Below are positions 1 to 8,174 of a stretch of DNA of 9,567 nucleotides, in pieces (within the stretch, counting starts at the first letter, position 1; each line of letters opens with the position of its first letter). A program made the translations under genes and the position numbers. The DNA lies in assembly GCA_902465435.1 (NCBI GenBank), contig CABQNH010000052.1, positions 1 to 9,567 of the forward strand. Reading direction: 5' to 3'. This stretch comes from an uncultured Eubacteriales bacterium (GTDB lineage Bacteria > Bacillota > Clostridia > Oscillospirales > Oscillospiraceae). The notes beneath the pieces were generated by a model that saw only the letters and a program-made list of their open reading frames with translations, had not been told where the DNA came from and did no database searches.

Positions 1-107
1 AACTGTATTTGTTTGAAATTTCCCAAAAACAGAATGGATACGTTTCACATGGAAACCGTCAAAATTGTTTTCCCATTTTGACGGTTACGGACTTTATTGA
101 CAGTCTG
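1..107 (-). repeat. Partial copy (L1) of 220-bp palindromic repeat, cut by window edge
   Basis: This is the 107-bp end of the same repeat seen complete at 109-328. Bases 1-107 correspond to 222-328 with an offset of 221, with very few differences (for example AACCGTC at 54-60 against AAACGTC at 75-81). It holds the AT-rich module with a perfect 11-bp stem (54-64 with 76-86, loop of 11). It ends in the terminal sequence TTGACAGTCTG and is separated from the next copy by a single A at 108, so the two copies are in direct tandem with a 221-bp period. The strand given is my convention: the end that abuts terminators is taken as the start of the element. Confidence 0.9.
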
Positions 108-108
108 A

Positions 109-328
109 CAGACGATCAAGAAAGTTCGGAATGCAAGAAACTCGCGCCCGTAGGCGTACATAGGTACGGTAGGGCGCGAGTTCCGAAGTAAGTCAAAATA
201 ATATACTTTATCCACTTTTTGAACTGTATTTGTTTGAAATTTCCCAAAAACAGAATGGATACGTTTCACATGGAAAACGTCAAAATTGTTTTCCCATTTT
301 GACGGTTACGGACTTTATTGACAGTCTG
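109..328 (-). repeat. Complete 220-bp palindromic MITE-like repeat (copy L2)
   Basis: This complete copy has imperfect terminal inverted repeats. The left end is CAGACGATCAAGAAAGTTC, and the right end read on the minus strand is CAGACTGTCAATAAAGTCC; the ends match over about 23 bp with four or five mismatches. Inside are a GC-rich hairpin (125-187: outer arms TTCGGAA/TTCCGAA, inner arms CTCGCGCCC at 141-149 and GGGCGCGAG at 172-180) and an AT-rich hairpin (75-85 with 297-307 here belong to the flanking module, the local stem being 75-85/297-307 in linear order, loop-separated in the 275-307 interval by the TTGTTTTCCCA spacer for 275-285/297-307). The reverse complement matches 8727-8946 over the same 220-bp length with about five substitutions and no indel. 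There is no credible coding content. A transposase-dependent miniature element or a structured intergenic repeat would both fit. Confidence 0.88.
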
Positions 329-329
329 A

Positions 330-359
330 AACCGGCGCTGCCCGAAGGCAGCGCCGGTT
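330..359 (-). terminator. Rho-independent terminator of the S8 peptidase gene
   Basis: A perfect 13-bp GC-rich stem (AACCGGCGCTGCC with GGCAGCGCCGGTT) closes a loop that reads TTCG on the minus strand, giving the extra-stable C(UUCG)G tetraloop. It begins 33 nt after the stop codon of the minus-strand peptidase. The T tract is short (TTT then C), because the repeat element starts one base further on. Confidence 0.85.
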
Positions 360-392
360 CTTGTTGTTCCCGTCTCCGGGGATTGGTTTTAC

Positions 393-3300
393 TTATTCGC
401 CGTCAGACAGCGGATAGCTCGGGGAGAAGAAGATCTCGAGGCCAAACATGCTGTAATCGGTCTGCTCGCCGGGATAATGAGAATCTGCCTTGTAGCAGCG
501 GAAGAAGCCCGCGCTGCCGTCGGTGATGTTCGCATTATTGGTGTTGTAGAGCAGGATGCGGTTCGTATCGCCCGCATTTACGATATGGGCAAGGCCGTTA
601 TCGTCGAACGTGATCGTCCACTGGGCAAATGCCGAGGTGGGATCGGTCGAGGTGGTCAGGGAGTTCTTGCCGTCGTTGCCATAGGTCAGATAGTTGTCGG
701 AGCCATACATCTTAAAGGTGTAGGTGCCGGCTTCCGTCTTCTTGACCTCATAGACAAGACTCTCCGGAACGTTGATGAATCCGCCGTTATGGCCGACATT
801 CGAATCAAAGTCCGTCGAATAATCAAACACGCTGGAATCCGCGACAACCGCGTCGTTCTTGGCGATGTCCGCGCCGACATGGCTGCCGGAGGCATCGAGG
901 AAGTAAAAGTTGTTGTACAGCGTCTTGCCGTCCTGCTCAACCAGATCATAGCCTGCGAGCATCATATAGCCGGTGAAGTCATCCAGAGTCTCTGCCGTCC
1001 AGGCAAAGCCCTCTGCCGCCGCTGCGCTGCCGGTATCGATCGTTTCATAGTTGTTGTTCAGCGCATAGTCATACGCGTCAACCATAACAAGACCGTCCGC
1101 CGCGCTCACATCGACCTCGTAGGTGAACTCTTCGCCAGGCTTGGTCTGCTCAGGCTGTACGTTCAGATACTCGTTATCGTCTGCGTCGTAAACGGTGACA
1201 TAGGAGAGGTAATGGTTATCGGAAACCGTAACGGTAAGGATCTGCGTTTCCGCATCGAGTACCGCATTGATCTTCGGGCCTTCGGTATCGACCGTCACAT
1301 CGTAGCTCCACTCGAGGAAATCCTCGCCCTTCGCAGCAAGATCCTCATAGGCGATTGCGCCGAGCGCATCCTCGCCGTAAGGCAGGTTCGCATAGTAGCG
1401 GACATGAACCTTGGTGCCGTTGGCGACATAGTTGCCGTCCGCATCGGTTGCATCCCACATGAAGGTGCCCTGCGGCACGTAAATGCCGCTGTCATCGTCG
1501 TAGCAAGCCTTGCCGATGTATTCGGTATCATCCACATAGTAAAGCGCACCGGTCTCCGCGTCCGTGACCGTCATAATGAGGTGACGTGCGTTTCTCAACT
1601 GCATCGGCTGGGATGCGAAGCTGTCGGTGTAATGGTCGTCGGCGGTAGATGCGCCGGAGGAAATTGCGATATGTGCTGCATCAAAGCCGTCATAGAAGAA
1701 CATGTTGTCGCCCAGGTAGCAATAAGCCTTATTGTTCTTCATCGAATAGGCATAGGCTTCGTTTGCGCCCAGGTTGGACTCGTAGAAGTAAGTCCAGTCA
1801 TAGCCTGCCTGCAGGTACTGCGGAGCCTGCTGGAAGATCGCATAGGTATAATCGATGATATCGCCGAAATCCGTATCCTCCAGGATGCTGCCGTCGGTCC
1901 AGTCGCCGTAGAAGCCGAGGTAGCTTGCATGGATGTAGCTGTCGTCCTCCGCATCGGCAAACTTGCCGGTCTCTGCATCGTAATCCTGCTTCCAGAGGAT
2001 GACATAGCCTTCCACATAGGAGCCGTTTTTGAAGAGCGTTTCGAAGTATTCACGCTGCTTGTCGTTCAGCGTCAGCTTGACCTTAACGGTTGCTTCGCCG
2101 CCTGCCGGAACCTTCACGATGTTATCGGTATAGTTGGTTTCGTAGGTCGGAGTCTCCGCATAGTCGGAGCTGTCCACAAAGTTGTAAATGCCAAGATTCT
2201 GAGAAGCGAGGTCCTTCGCATAGTCGCAGACTTCCCATTCTGCGTCGATTCTGTAATAAGCGTCCTTGTCAGACTTGCTCTTGACCGTGAACTCCATGTC
2301 GTAAACGCCGGTACGCTCGGGATCGTCGCCCAGCTCGATCAGCGGATCAACAATGTAAGCATCCGCAGCGATCGCATTGACGAGGTCGATCGCGCCTGCG
2401 CCCTGCTTTCTCGGGGAATAGATCACATAGTCACTGCCAGCCAGGACGGTTGCGGTGGACTCCATGACGTCCTCCGCCATCTTCGCAGCCTCCGCCTTGG
2501 TCAGGCCGGAATGCTTGTAGCTGCCGTTGCGGTAGCGCATGATGATAACGGCAAATTCCACACGGGTCGCCGCATCCTTCGGAGCAAGGATCGTCTTGCC
2601 TGCGCTTGCCTTACCGGAGATGATGCCTTCGGTAACTGCCCATGCCACAGCATTCTTTGCCCAGCCGGAAACCTGGCCTACATCGGAATAGCCTGCCAGC
2701 GCGGCAGTATCAACCTTGGGCTTGCCCTCTGCCGCGTAGAGGATCGTTGCGATCTGCTCACGGGTCACGGAGGCATTCGGTGCGAAGGTGCCGTTGCCGA
2801 CGCCGGCAACGATGCCCTTTTCAGCTGCCCATTCCACAGCGTCTGCATACCATGCGTCCGCTGCGACATCGGTGAACTTACCGGAGAACGCAACCTCGGG
2901 CTTGCCGGCTGCTGCGTAGAGAACCTGCACGATCTGCGCACGGGTCATGGTCATGGTCGGCGCAAAGACCTTTGCATCGGCCTTGGTGCTGCCCATCAGG
3001 CCGTTGGCCAGAGCGTAGTCCACATACTCATGATACCACTTGCTTACGTCGAGATCCGTGTACCCATCGGAGGGGCACTCGTCCTTGCCGTAGACTTTAT
3101 AGAGAGCCTGCAGGAGCAGCGCGAAGTTGCCGGAGGAGTTCGGCGCTGCCATGGAGGTACCGGAATAGACGTCGTAATCGGCATCGCCGGTGTTGACTGC
3201 GGAGTAAACATGGCCGCCAACTGCAGTGATCTGCGGCTTGAACTTCAGGTCGCCGGTCGTGCCGTAGTTGGAGAAGTCGCTCATGAGCCATGCCTTGTCG

Positions 3301-4919
3301 TTGTCGATCAGCGTCAGGCCGTCAACAACCGTCAGCTTTCCGGAGGTGCACGCCTTGAGCGCTTCGCCGGTGACCTTCTGAACGGAAATTGCGGGAATGG
3401 GGAACTCGTCGATCTGCATGGAGATGACGCCTTCCTCATTGTTGTAGCAGATCATGGCAATGGCGCCGGCTGCTGCTGCGTTCTTCAGCTTATCGCCAAA
3501 ATTGATGGAGCCGCGGGAAACAACGGCGACCTTACCGGTCACGTCGATATCCGCATAATCCGCCGTTTCGCCGACGTTCGGAACCAGAACGAACTCCAGC
3601 TCCTGGCCGGCAAAGGCTTTCAGGAAGCCGCCGTCGGTGGAGGAGTCCACAAAGCTGTGGTTCGTGCCGTCGATCGTGATGGCATTGGAGGGATATTTAA
3701 CGTTCTCAACCGCCGCGACGGAGAGGTTTCCGCCGTAGGTGGAAGGAGAAGCGACCGTGCCGTAATCGGCATAGTCTGCAGTAACGATTCCGCTGACGCT
3801 GGTGAGATGGCTGAGGTTGTTCTCATAGCCCTCGGAATACTCGTTGCCTGCTGCGATGCTCAGAATGACACCGGCCTCGTCCATCTTCTTGTAGATGTTG
3901 CCGAAGACCTCATTCTCAAGCTCTTTGTCGTAAGTAAAGCCGTTCTGCGCGCCAATGGACATATTGACAACGTCCACGCCGAGACGGTATGCGTCTTCCA
4001 GCGCTGCGAAGTAAATATCGGAGCTGGTGCCGCCGCCGTTATCGGCAAAAATCTTCATGATGGCGAGCTGTGCTGCGGGCGCAACGCCGGAGAACGTCAC
4101 TGCGCCGTCTTCCGCCTCGACATAACCGGCAACGGAGCCGGCAACGTGCGTGCCGTGACCCTGCGTGTCCGTCACATCGTCGTCCGGCGCGATGGTGCCG
4201 GAGGTGGAGCCATAGTAGTCATACGCATACGGGATCTTCGCGGAGATATAAGCCGCTGCAGGGCAGATCGCCTTGACGTCCGCCTCAGTCAGGGTTTCTT
4301 CCACGATGTCGGTGTTCTGGAACGCCTCGTGCGTCAGATTCAGGCCGGTGTCGAGGATAGCCACGACCATGCCCTCGCCCTTCACGCCGTTCGACTGCAT
4401 GAAGTCTGCGCCGCTCATCGTGTTCGCCTGATTCTGCTTGGTGTCCGTATCCTTGTCAACGATCGGGGTGTCGTAGGTATTGGCAATGTAAACCTTCTTT
4501 ACGCCGCCAATGGCCTCGATTGCCGCAAGGTCGCCGTAGCGAACGCTGATTGCAAGGCCGTTCAGCAGCGTGGTATACTCAAAGTTTACCGTGTAGCTGA
4601 TGCCTGCATTCTTCAGAGCGGACTTGAAGCTGGTGTGCTGCTTGAGGATCTTCGCCTCACGCGTTGCGGAAACCGCACCCGCGTCAGCAGCCGCTTCGCC
4701 CGTCAGAAGGACGATCGCGCGGACAACCTCGTCTGCATCATACTGATACAGGGCGTCCTTGGAGAACTTCGCCTCAGGCTCTTTTTTGATGCCGGAGACG
4801 TCGACTTTGGTCTGCTTGGCGCTCACACGAGCCTTTTCCGCAGCGGATGCGAACGGAACGCAGGTGAGAAGCATTGCGGCAACCAGAACGAAAGCCAAAA
4901 CGTGTCTGAGTTTTCTCAT
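393..4919 (-). CDS. Secreted lactocepin-like S8 (subtilisin family) serine peptidase with SLH domains inserted in the catalytic domain
   Basis: This is a 1508-aa exported endopeptidase, predicted to act on the cell surface. Seen in the sequence: a signal peptide (about 1-26, ending ASA|A); an inhibitor-I9-like propeptide (about 60-147); the catalytic triad Asp190 (VVAILDTG), His255 (GHGTHVAG) and Ser589 (SGTSMAAP), with oxyanion Asn359 (AAGN); and a PA-like insert (about 432-530). Three SLH repeats follow (about 617-673, 678-735, 741-800). The end of the peptidase fold then resumes (VMESTA, SPRKQGAGAIDL, about 815-850), followed by an Fn3-like domain (about 866-985) typical of lactocepin/C5a peptidases. 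The C-terminal Asp/Tyr-rich region to 1508 is less clear. There is no LPXTG anchor, so SLH binding to wall polymers is the likely attachment. The start at 4919 is supported by AGGAG at 4927-4931, 7 nt upstream. Monocistronic, with its own promoter and terminator. The substrate is unknown. Confidence 0.95.
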   Translation of the reverse strand: MRKLRHVLAFVLVAAMLLTCVPFASAAEKARVSAKQTKVDVSGIKKEPEAKFSKDALYQYDADEVVRAIVLLTGEAAADAGAVSATREAKILKQHTSFKSALKNAGISYTVNFEYTTLLNGLAISVRYGDLAAIEAIGGVKKVYIANTYDTPIVDKDTDTKQNQANTMSGADFMQSNGVKGEGMVVAILDTGLNLTHEAFQNTDIVEETLTEADVKAICPAAAYISAKIPYAYDYYGSTSGTIAPDDDVTDTQGHGTHVAGSVAGYVEAEDGAVTFSGVAPAAQLAIMKIFADNGGGTSSDIYFAALEDAYRLGVDVVNMSIGAQNGFTYDKELENEVFGNIYKKMDEAGVILSIAAGNEYSEGYENNLSHLTSVSGIVTADYADYGTVASPSTYGGNLSVAAVENVKYPSNAITIDGTNHSFVDSSTDGGFLKAFAGQELEFVLVPNVGETADYADIDVTGKVAVVSRGSINFGDKLKNAAAAGAIAMICYNNEEGVISMQIDEFPIPAISVQKVTGEALKACTSGKLTVVDGLTLIDNDKAWLMSDFSNYGTTGDLKFKPQITAVGGHVYSAVNTGDADYDVYSGTSMAAPNSSGNFALLLQALYKVYGKDECPSDGYTDLDVSKWYHEYVDYALANGLMGSTKADAKVFAPTMTMTRAQIVQVLYAAAGKPEVAFSGKFTDVAADAWYADAVEWAAEKGIVAGVGNGTFAPNASVTREQIATILYAAEGKPKVDTAALAGYSDVGQVSGWAKNAVAWAVTEGIISGKASAGKTILAPKDAATRVEFAVIIMRYRNGSYKHSGLTKAEAAKMAEDVMESTATVLAGSDYVIYSPRKQGAGAIDLVNAIAADAYIVDPLIELGDDPERTGVYDMEFTVKSKSDKDAYYRIDAEWEVCDYAKDLASQNLGIYNFVDSSDYAETPTYETNYTDNIVKVPAGGEATVKVKLTLNDKQREYFETLFKNGSYVEGYVILWKQDYDAETGKFADAEDDSYIHASYLGFYGDWTDGSILEDTDFGDIIDYTYAIFQQAPQYLQAGYDWTYFYESNLGANEAYAYSMKNNKAYCYLGDNMFFYDGFDAAHIAISSGASTADDHYTDSFASQPMQLRNARHLIMTVTDAETGALYYVDDTEYIGKACYDDDSGIYVPQGTFMWDATDADGNYVANGTKVHVRYYANLPYGEDALGAIAYEDLAAKGEDFLEWSYDVTVDTEGPKINAVLDAETQILTVTVSDNHYLSYVTVYDADDNEYLNVQPEQTKPGEEFTYEVDVSAADGLVMVDAYDYALNNNYETIDTGSAAAAEGFAWTAETLDDFTGYMMLAGYDLVEQDGKTLYNNFYFLDASGSHVGADIAKNDAVVADSSVFDYSTDFDSNVGHNGGFINVPESLVYEVKKTEAGTYTFKMYGSDNYLTYGNDGKNSLTTSTDPTSAFAQWTITFDDNGLAHIVNAGDTNRILLYNTNNANITDGSAGFFRCYKADSHYPGEQTDYSMFGLEIFFSPSYPLSDGE
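2520..3071 (-). other. Three SLH repeats nested within the S8 peptidase domain
   Basis: These codons (residues 617-800) encode three S-layer homology repeats. The second is the clearest: FTDVAADAWYADAVEWAAEKG followed about 7 residues later by TFAPNASVTREQ, with the hallmark TR(E/A) motif also present in the first (TMTRAQ) and, as ATRVEF, in the third. SLH triplets bind secondary cell-wall polymers and normally sit at a protein terminus. Here peptidase-fold sequence lies on both sides: the SGTSMAAP serine helix before it, and the VMESTA...SPRKQGAGAIDL segment after it. Confidence 0.85.
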
Positions 4920-4949
4920 AGTTCTACTCCTTTTTTATTAAATTTCCTT

Positions 4950-4995
4950 CGTGCCGCGCGATTCGTTTCGATGTAGCACGCTAAATCGCGAAACG
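4950..4995 (-). promoter_or_regulatory. Interleaved inverted repeats in the leader of the S8 peptidase gene
   Basis: Three inverted repeats cross one another in the predicted 5' leader: CGTTTCG 4964-4970 with CGAAACG 4989-4995, CGCGATT 4957-4963 with AATCGCG 4984-4990, and CGTGC 4950-4954 with GCACG 4976-4980. Because the arms are in the order a-b-c-a'-b'-c', the stems cannot all form as a simple nested fold. They would form alternative structures or a pseudoknot. This could be an RNA switch-like leader or a protein operator. No known riboswitch class was recognised. Confidence 0.4.
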
Positions 4996-5012
4996 CTCCG
5001 GATATTTTTCAT

Positions 5013-5041
5013 ATTGTATCACAGAAAATTATTTTTGGGAA
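5013..5041 (-). promoter_or_regulatory. Predicted sigma-A promoter of the S8 peptidase gene
   Basis: On the minus strand a TTCCCA -35 (5036-5041) is followed after 17 bp by TACAAT -10 (5013-5018), in an AT-rich stretch. Transcription would start near 5006, leaving an 85-90 nt leader before the start codon at 4919. The -10 is good and the -35 is weak. Confidence 0.5.
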
Positions 5042-5152
5042 TAGGCTTTTCATACATTTTTCCGAAAAGTTATTCACCATTTTCATATAAAATGCTAAAG
5101 GGAATCCTCTCACCAGGCAATCATCACAGATTTTTGCATATTCCCCTGCATT

Positions 5153-6148
5153 TTACGAGAGTCCGTATTTCTTTTGCAGGTTTTTCACCATTTCCGTATA
5201 AATATCCTTGCACCGGGCAAGCTCACCCCGCTGCAGCGCCTGATAGCACGGCTCCAGATAGCGCGCGCGAAGCTGCCCGTAGGTCTCCTCCGGCCTGCCC
5301 ATATGATCAATGCAGCAGACAATGGACGGCGCAAGCGCATAATATGCGTCGATCAATGCGGCGCCGTCCGGACAGGCGGAAAGATAGCCGTCGCGGAAGC
5401 CGCGGAAGGCGGTCAGCTCCGCGCAGTCGTCCGGCTTCCCTTCCGCCCGGCAGACCGCCGTTGTGATAAAGCAGAGCTTTTTCCGCGTAAAGCCGCTCAG
5501 GATCTCCTGTCGGCTCGCCGGCTCGTAGGGCGACTTGGGATAGCGCTCCATCCACTTTTCATGGACCCGCACCACGAAGTCGTTGCCGACCGGAAGCTGC
5601 AGCGTGTCGATCATCGGCGCCATATAGATCGCAAGCACAAACTTTGTTTCAAAGAGCAGTCCCTCACGCCGCGAGCGGTGCGCCCATCTGGGGTCGGACT
5701 CCAGCTTGTCCGCAAGCTGTATAATAAATTCCTCCGCCGCCTGCGCAACGACCGCGTCGCGGCGCAGGGGATCGGCCACGGCGCAGGTGTTCAGGCATTC
5801 CATCGTCTTCTCATGCGCCGCGCAGTATTCCTCCAGCCGCGCAGGATAGTCCTTTTTCGTGAACTTCTTCGCCAGCTCCTTATAGTCCTCGACGCACAGA
5901 AGAATATGGGTGCGGAAATAGGCCATCGCCTCGTCGCGCGCCTCCCGGTTCGCCGCCGTTCCGCCAAACGTCCGGCCGGATTCCTCCCGCAGCCGCTCGT
6001 CGTCTCCGTCCGACGGCACGTTTTCCCGTCCTGCCCCATGCACACGTTTGCCGCAATACAGGCAGGAGAAATCCCCCAGCTGTGCGGGCACCGCCATCTG
6101 CCTGCCGCAATGCGGGCAGACGCGCATCGTCAATCCTTGCTCTTCCAT
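5153..6148 (-). CDS. Zinc-ribbon and CFI-box protein of unknown function
   Basis: This 331-aa, probably cytoplasmic protein has no signal peptide. The N-terminus carries a zinc-ribbon-like pair of Cys knuckles, CPHC (11-14) and CLYC (29-32). A charged linker (about 40-70) and a long, mostly helical middle region (about 70-220) follow. Near the C-terminus is CFITTAVC (226-233), then LTAFRGFRDGYL, a DAYY-type segment and APSIV (about 245-280). This pattern matches the 'CFI-box' found at the end of assorted cysteine-rich bacterial proteins (LRxFRD and YYxxSP signatures). Its biochemical role is not known to me. Start 6148 is chosen for AGGAGG about 7 nt upstream; an internal Met at residue 8 has less support. 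It has its own promoter, divergent from the ylxM operon. No convincing terminator is seen between it and the peptidase gene downstream. Confidence 0.85.
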   Translation of the reverse strand: MEEQGLTMRVCPHCGRQMAVPAQLGDFSCLYCGKRVHGAGRENVPSDGDDERLREESGRTFGGTAANREARDEAMAYFRTHILLCVEDYKELAKKFTKKDYPARLEEYCAAHEKTMECLNTCAVADPLRRDAVVAQAAEEFIIQLADKLESDPRWAHRSRREGLLFETKFVLAIYMAPMIDTLQLPVGNDFVVRVHEKWMERYPKSPYEPASRQEILSGFTRKKLCFITTAVCRAEGKPDDCAELTAFRGFRDGYLSACPDGAALIDAYYALAPSIVCCIDHMGRPEETYGQLRARYLEPCYQALQRGELARCKDIYTEMVKNLQKKYGLS

Positions 6149-6214
6149 TGTTCGGCCTCCTGACTCTGACGGCTGCTTTCCGGCGCGGATCGAGCCGCAG
6201 ATATTCTTGCTTTA

Positions 6215-6244
6215 ATTATATAGGTATCGCGCCCGCAGCGTCAA
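6215..6244 (-). promoter_or_regulatory. Predicted sigma-A promoter of the zinc-ribbon/CFI-box gene
   Basis: On the minus strand TTGACG (6239-6244) and a perfect TATAAT (6215-6220) are separated by 18 bp. Transcription would start near 6208, about 60 nt upstream of the start codon at 6148. It is divergent from the operon promoter at 6313-6341, with about 70 bp between the two -35 boxes. Confidence 0.7.
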
Positions 6245-6312
6245 GCACGCACGGAATTTTTTTATGAACTTGCCGACCCGCCCGATTTTTCGTCGGTGTC
6301 AAGGAAAAGTGC

Positions 6313-6341
6313 TTGACACACGTCGTGCTTTATGATAGAAT
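6313..6341 (+). promoter_or_regulatory. Strong sigma-A promoter of the ylxM-ffh-rpsP-khpA operon
   Basis: A consensus TTGACA -35 (6313-6318) and TAGAAT -10 (6336-6341) are separated by the ideal 17 bp. This predicts transcription starting near 6348, about 40 nt before ylxM. No other promoter is obvious within the four-gene cluster. Confidence 0.8.
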
Positions 6342-6349
6342 AGCCGGGA

Positions 6350-6371
6350 TGTAAAGGGGAAATGCTTTACA
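6350..6371 (+). promoter_or_regulatory. Inverted repeat at the predicted transcription start
   Basis: TGTAAAG (6350-6356) and CTTTACA (6365-6371) are a perfect 7-bp inverted repeat with an 8-nt spacer. It begins almost at the predicted first transcribed base and ends 3 nt before the ylxM ribosome binding site. It could be a repressor operator or a 5' hairpin that affects mRNA stability. The regulator is unknown. Confidence 0.4.
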
Positions 6372-6388
6372 CGGTAGGAGGCTGCAGC

Positions 6389-6745
6389 ATGAAGACGGAT
6401 TCGGATGCGTTTGCGCTGGCTCTGCTTTTCGATTATTACGGCCAGACGCTCACGGAAAAGCAGCGACTCTGCTTTGACCTCTATTATAATCAGGACCTTT
6501 CCCTTGCCGAGATTGCCGAGAATGAGGGCATCAGTCGGCAGGGCGTCCACGATTCTCTGGCTCGTGCGGAGCTTTCGCTGCGCGCGATGGAGGAAAAGCT
6601 CGGCTTCGTTGCAAGAGAACGCCGCCTGATGCAGATTTCCAATGAAATTCTGAGCTTGACCGCACCGCTGCAGCAGGCCTCCGACCCCGCCGTTCGCGCC
6701 GCAGCGGATGCAATCGCCGCCGCAGCGCACAGGATAAAGGAGTAA
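6389..6745 (+). CDS. ylxM: YlxM/UPF0122 family helix-turn-helix protein, SRP-associated
   Basis: This is a 118-aa putative DNA-binding protein of the YlxM/p13 family, encoded immediately upstream of ffh in Firmicutes and reported in streptococci to affect SRP function. Residues about 20-70 form a sigma-70 region 4-like helix-turn-helix: LTEKQRLCFDLYY, then LSLAEIAENEGISRQGVHDSL, then an amphipathic helix. The C-terminal third is Ala-rich and helical. The start at 6389 is preferred over an upstream in-frame ATG at 6362, because TAGGAGG (6375-6381) lies 7 nt ahead and 6362 has no binding site. Length fits the family (about 105-120 aa). It is the first gene of the operon, 3 nt upstream of ffh, and its stop overlaps the ffh ribosome binding site, suggesting translational coupling. 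Confidence 0.9.
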   Translation: MKTDSDAFALALLFDYYGQTLTEKQRLCFDLYYNQDLSLAEIAENEGISRQGVHDSLARAELSLRAMEEKLGFVARERRLMQISNEILSLTAPLQQASDPAVRAAADAIAAAAHRIKE

Positions 6746-6748
6746 CCA

Positions 6749-8101
<1,353 letters not shown>

Positions 8102-8114
8102 AAAATGCAGTTTC

Positions 8115-8132
8115 AGCAGAGACCTCTCTGCT
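8115..8132 (+). other. Short hairpin between ffh and rpsP
   Basis: AGCAGAG (8115-8121) and CTCTGCT (8126-8132) form a perfect 7-bp stem with a 4-nt loop in the 73-nt gap between ffh and rpsP. There is no U tract, so it does not look like a full terminator. It may protect or adjust the relative level of the downstream ribosomal protein message, or be an mRNA processing site. Confidence 0.45.
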
Positions 8133-8174
8133 TAAACGATAAAAATTATTCAATCACTTTTGGAGGTGAACCTC

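Noticed and set aside
45..269. Small open frames running through the repeats (45-269 minus and 8786-8971 plus, starting MKRIHSVFGKFQTN)
   Set aside because: They are similar only because the repeat DNA is similar. They span hairpin arms, end in different non-repeat sequence and lack ribosome binding sites. I read them as by-products of the repeat, though a repeat-borne peptide cannot be strictly excluded.
1..328. CRISPR array
   Set aside because: The tandem unit is 221 bp, with no short repeats and variable spacers, and no cas genes are present.
477..4976. A 1499-codon open frame on the plus strand, antisense to the S8 peptidase gene
   Set aside because: It is the mirror of a long, GC-biased gene whose codon use leaves few antisense stops. 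The translation is rich in Val, Ile, Arg and Gly with no domain. The minus strand has a signal peptide, catalytic motifs, ribosome binding site, promoter and terminator.
5090..5152. Terminator for the CFI-box gene
   Set aside because: Only a weak 7-bp pairing (AGGGAAT with ATTCCCC, long loop) is visible, and no U tract follows it, so it is not called.
5174..6163. A 329-codon plus-strand open frame opposite the CFI-box gene
   Set aside because: No ribosome binding site or recognisable domain. The minus-strand frame has AGGAGG, a TATAAT promoter and Cys motifs.
6362..6388. Upstream ATG at 6362 as the ylxM start
   Set aside because: It lies within the TGTAAAG/CTTTACA palindrome, just after the predicted transcription start, with no ribosome binding site. 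The ATG at 6389 has TAGGAGG at ideal spacing.
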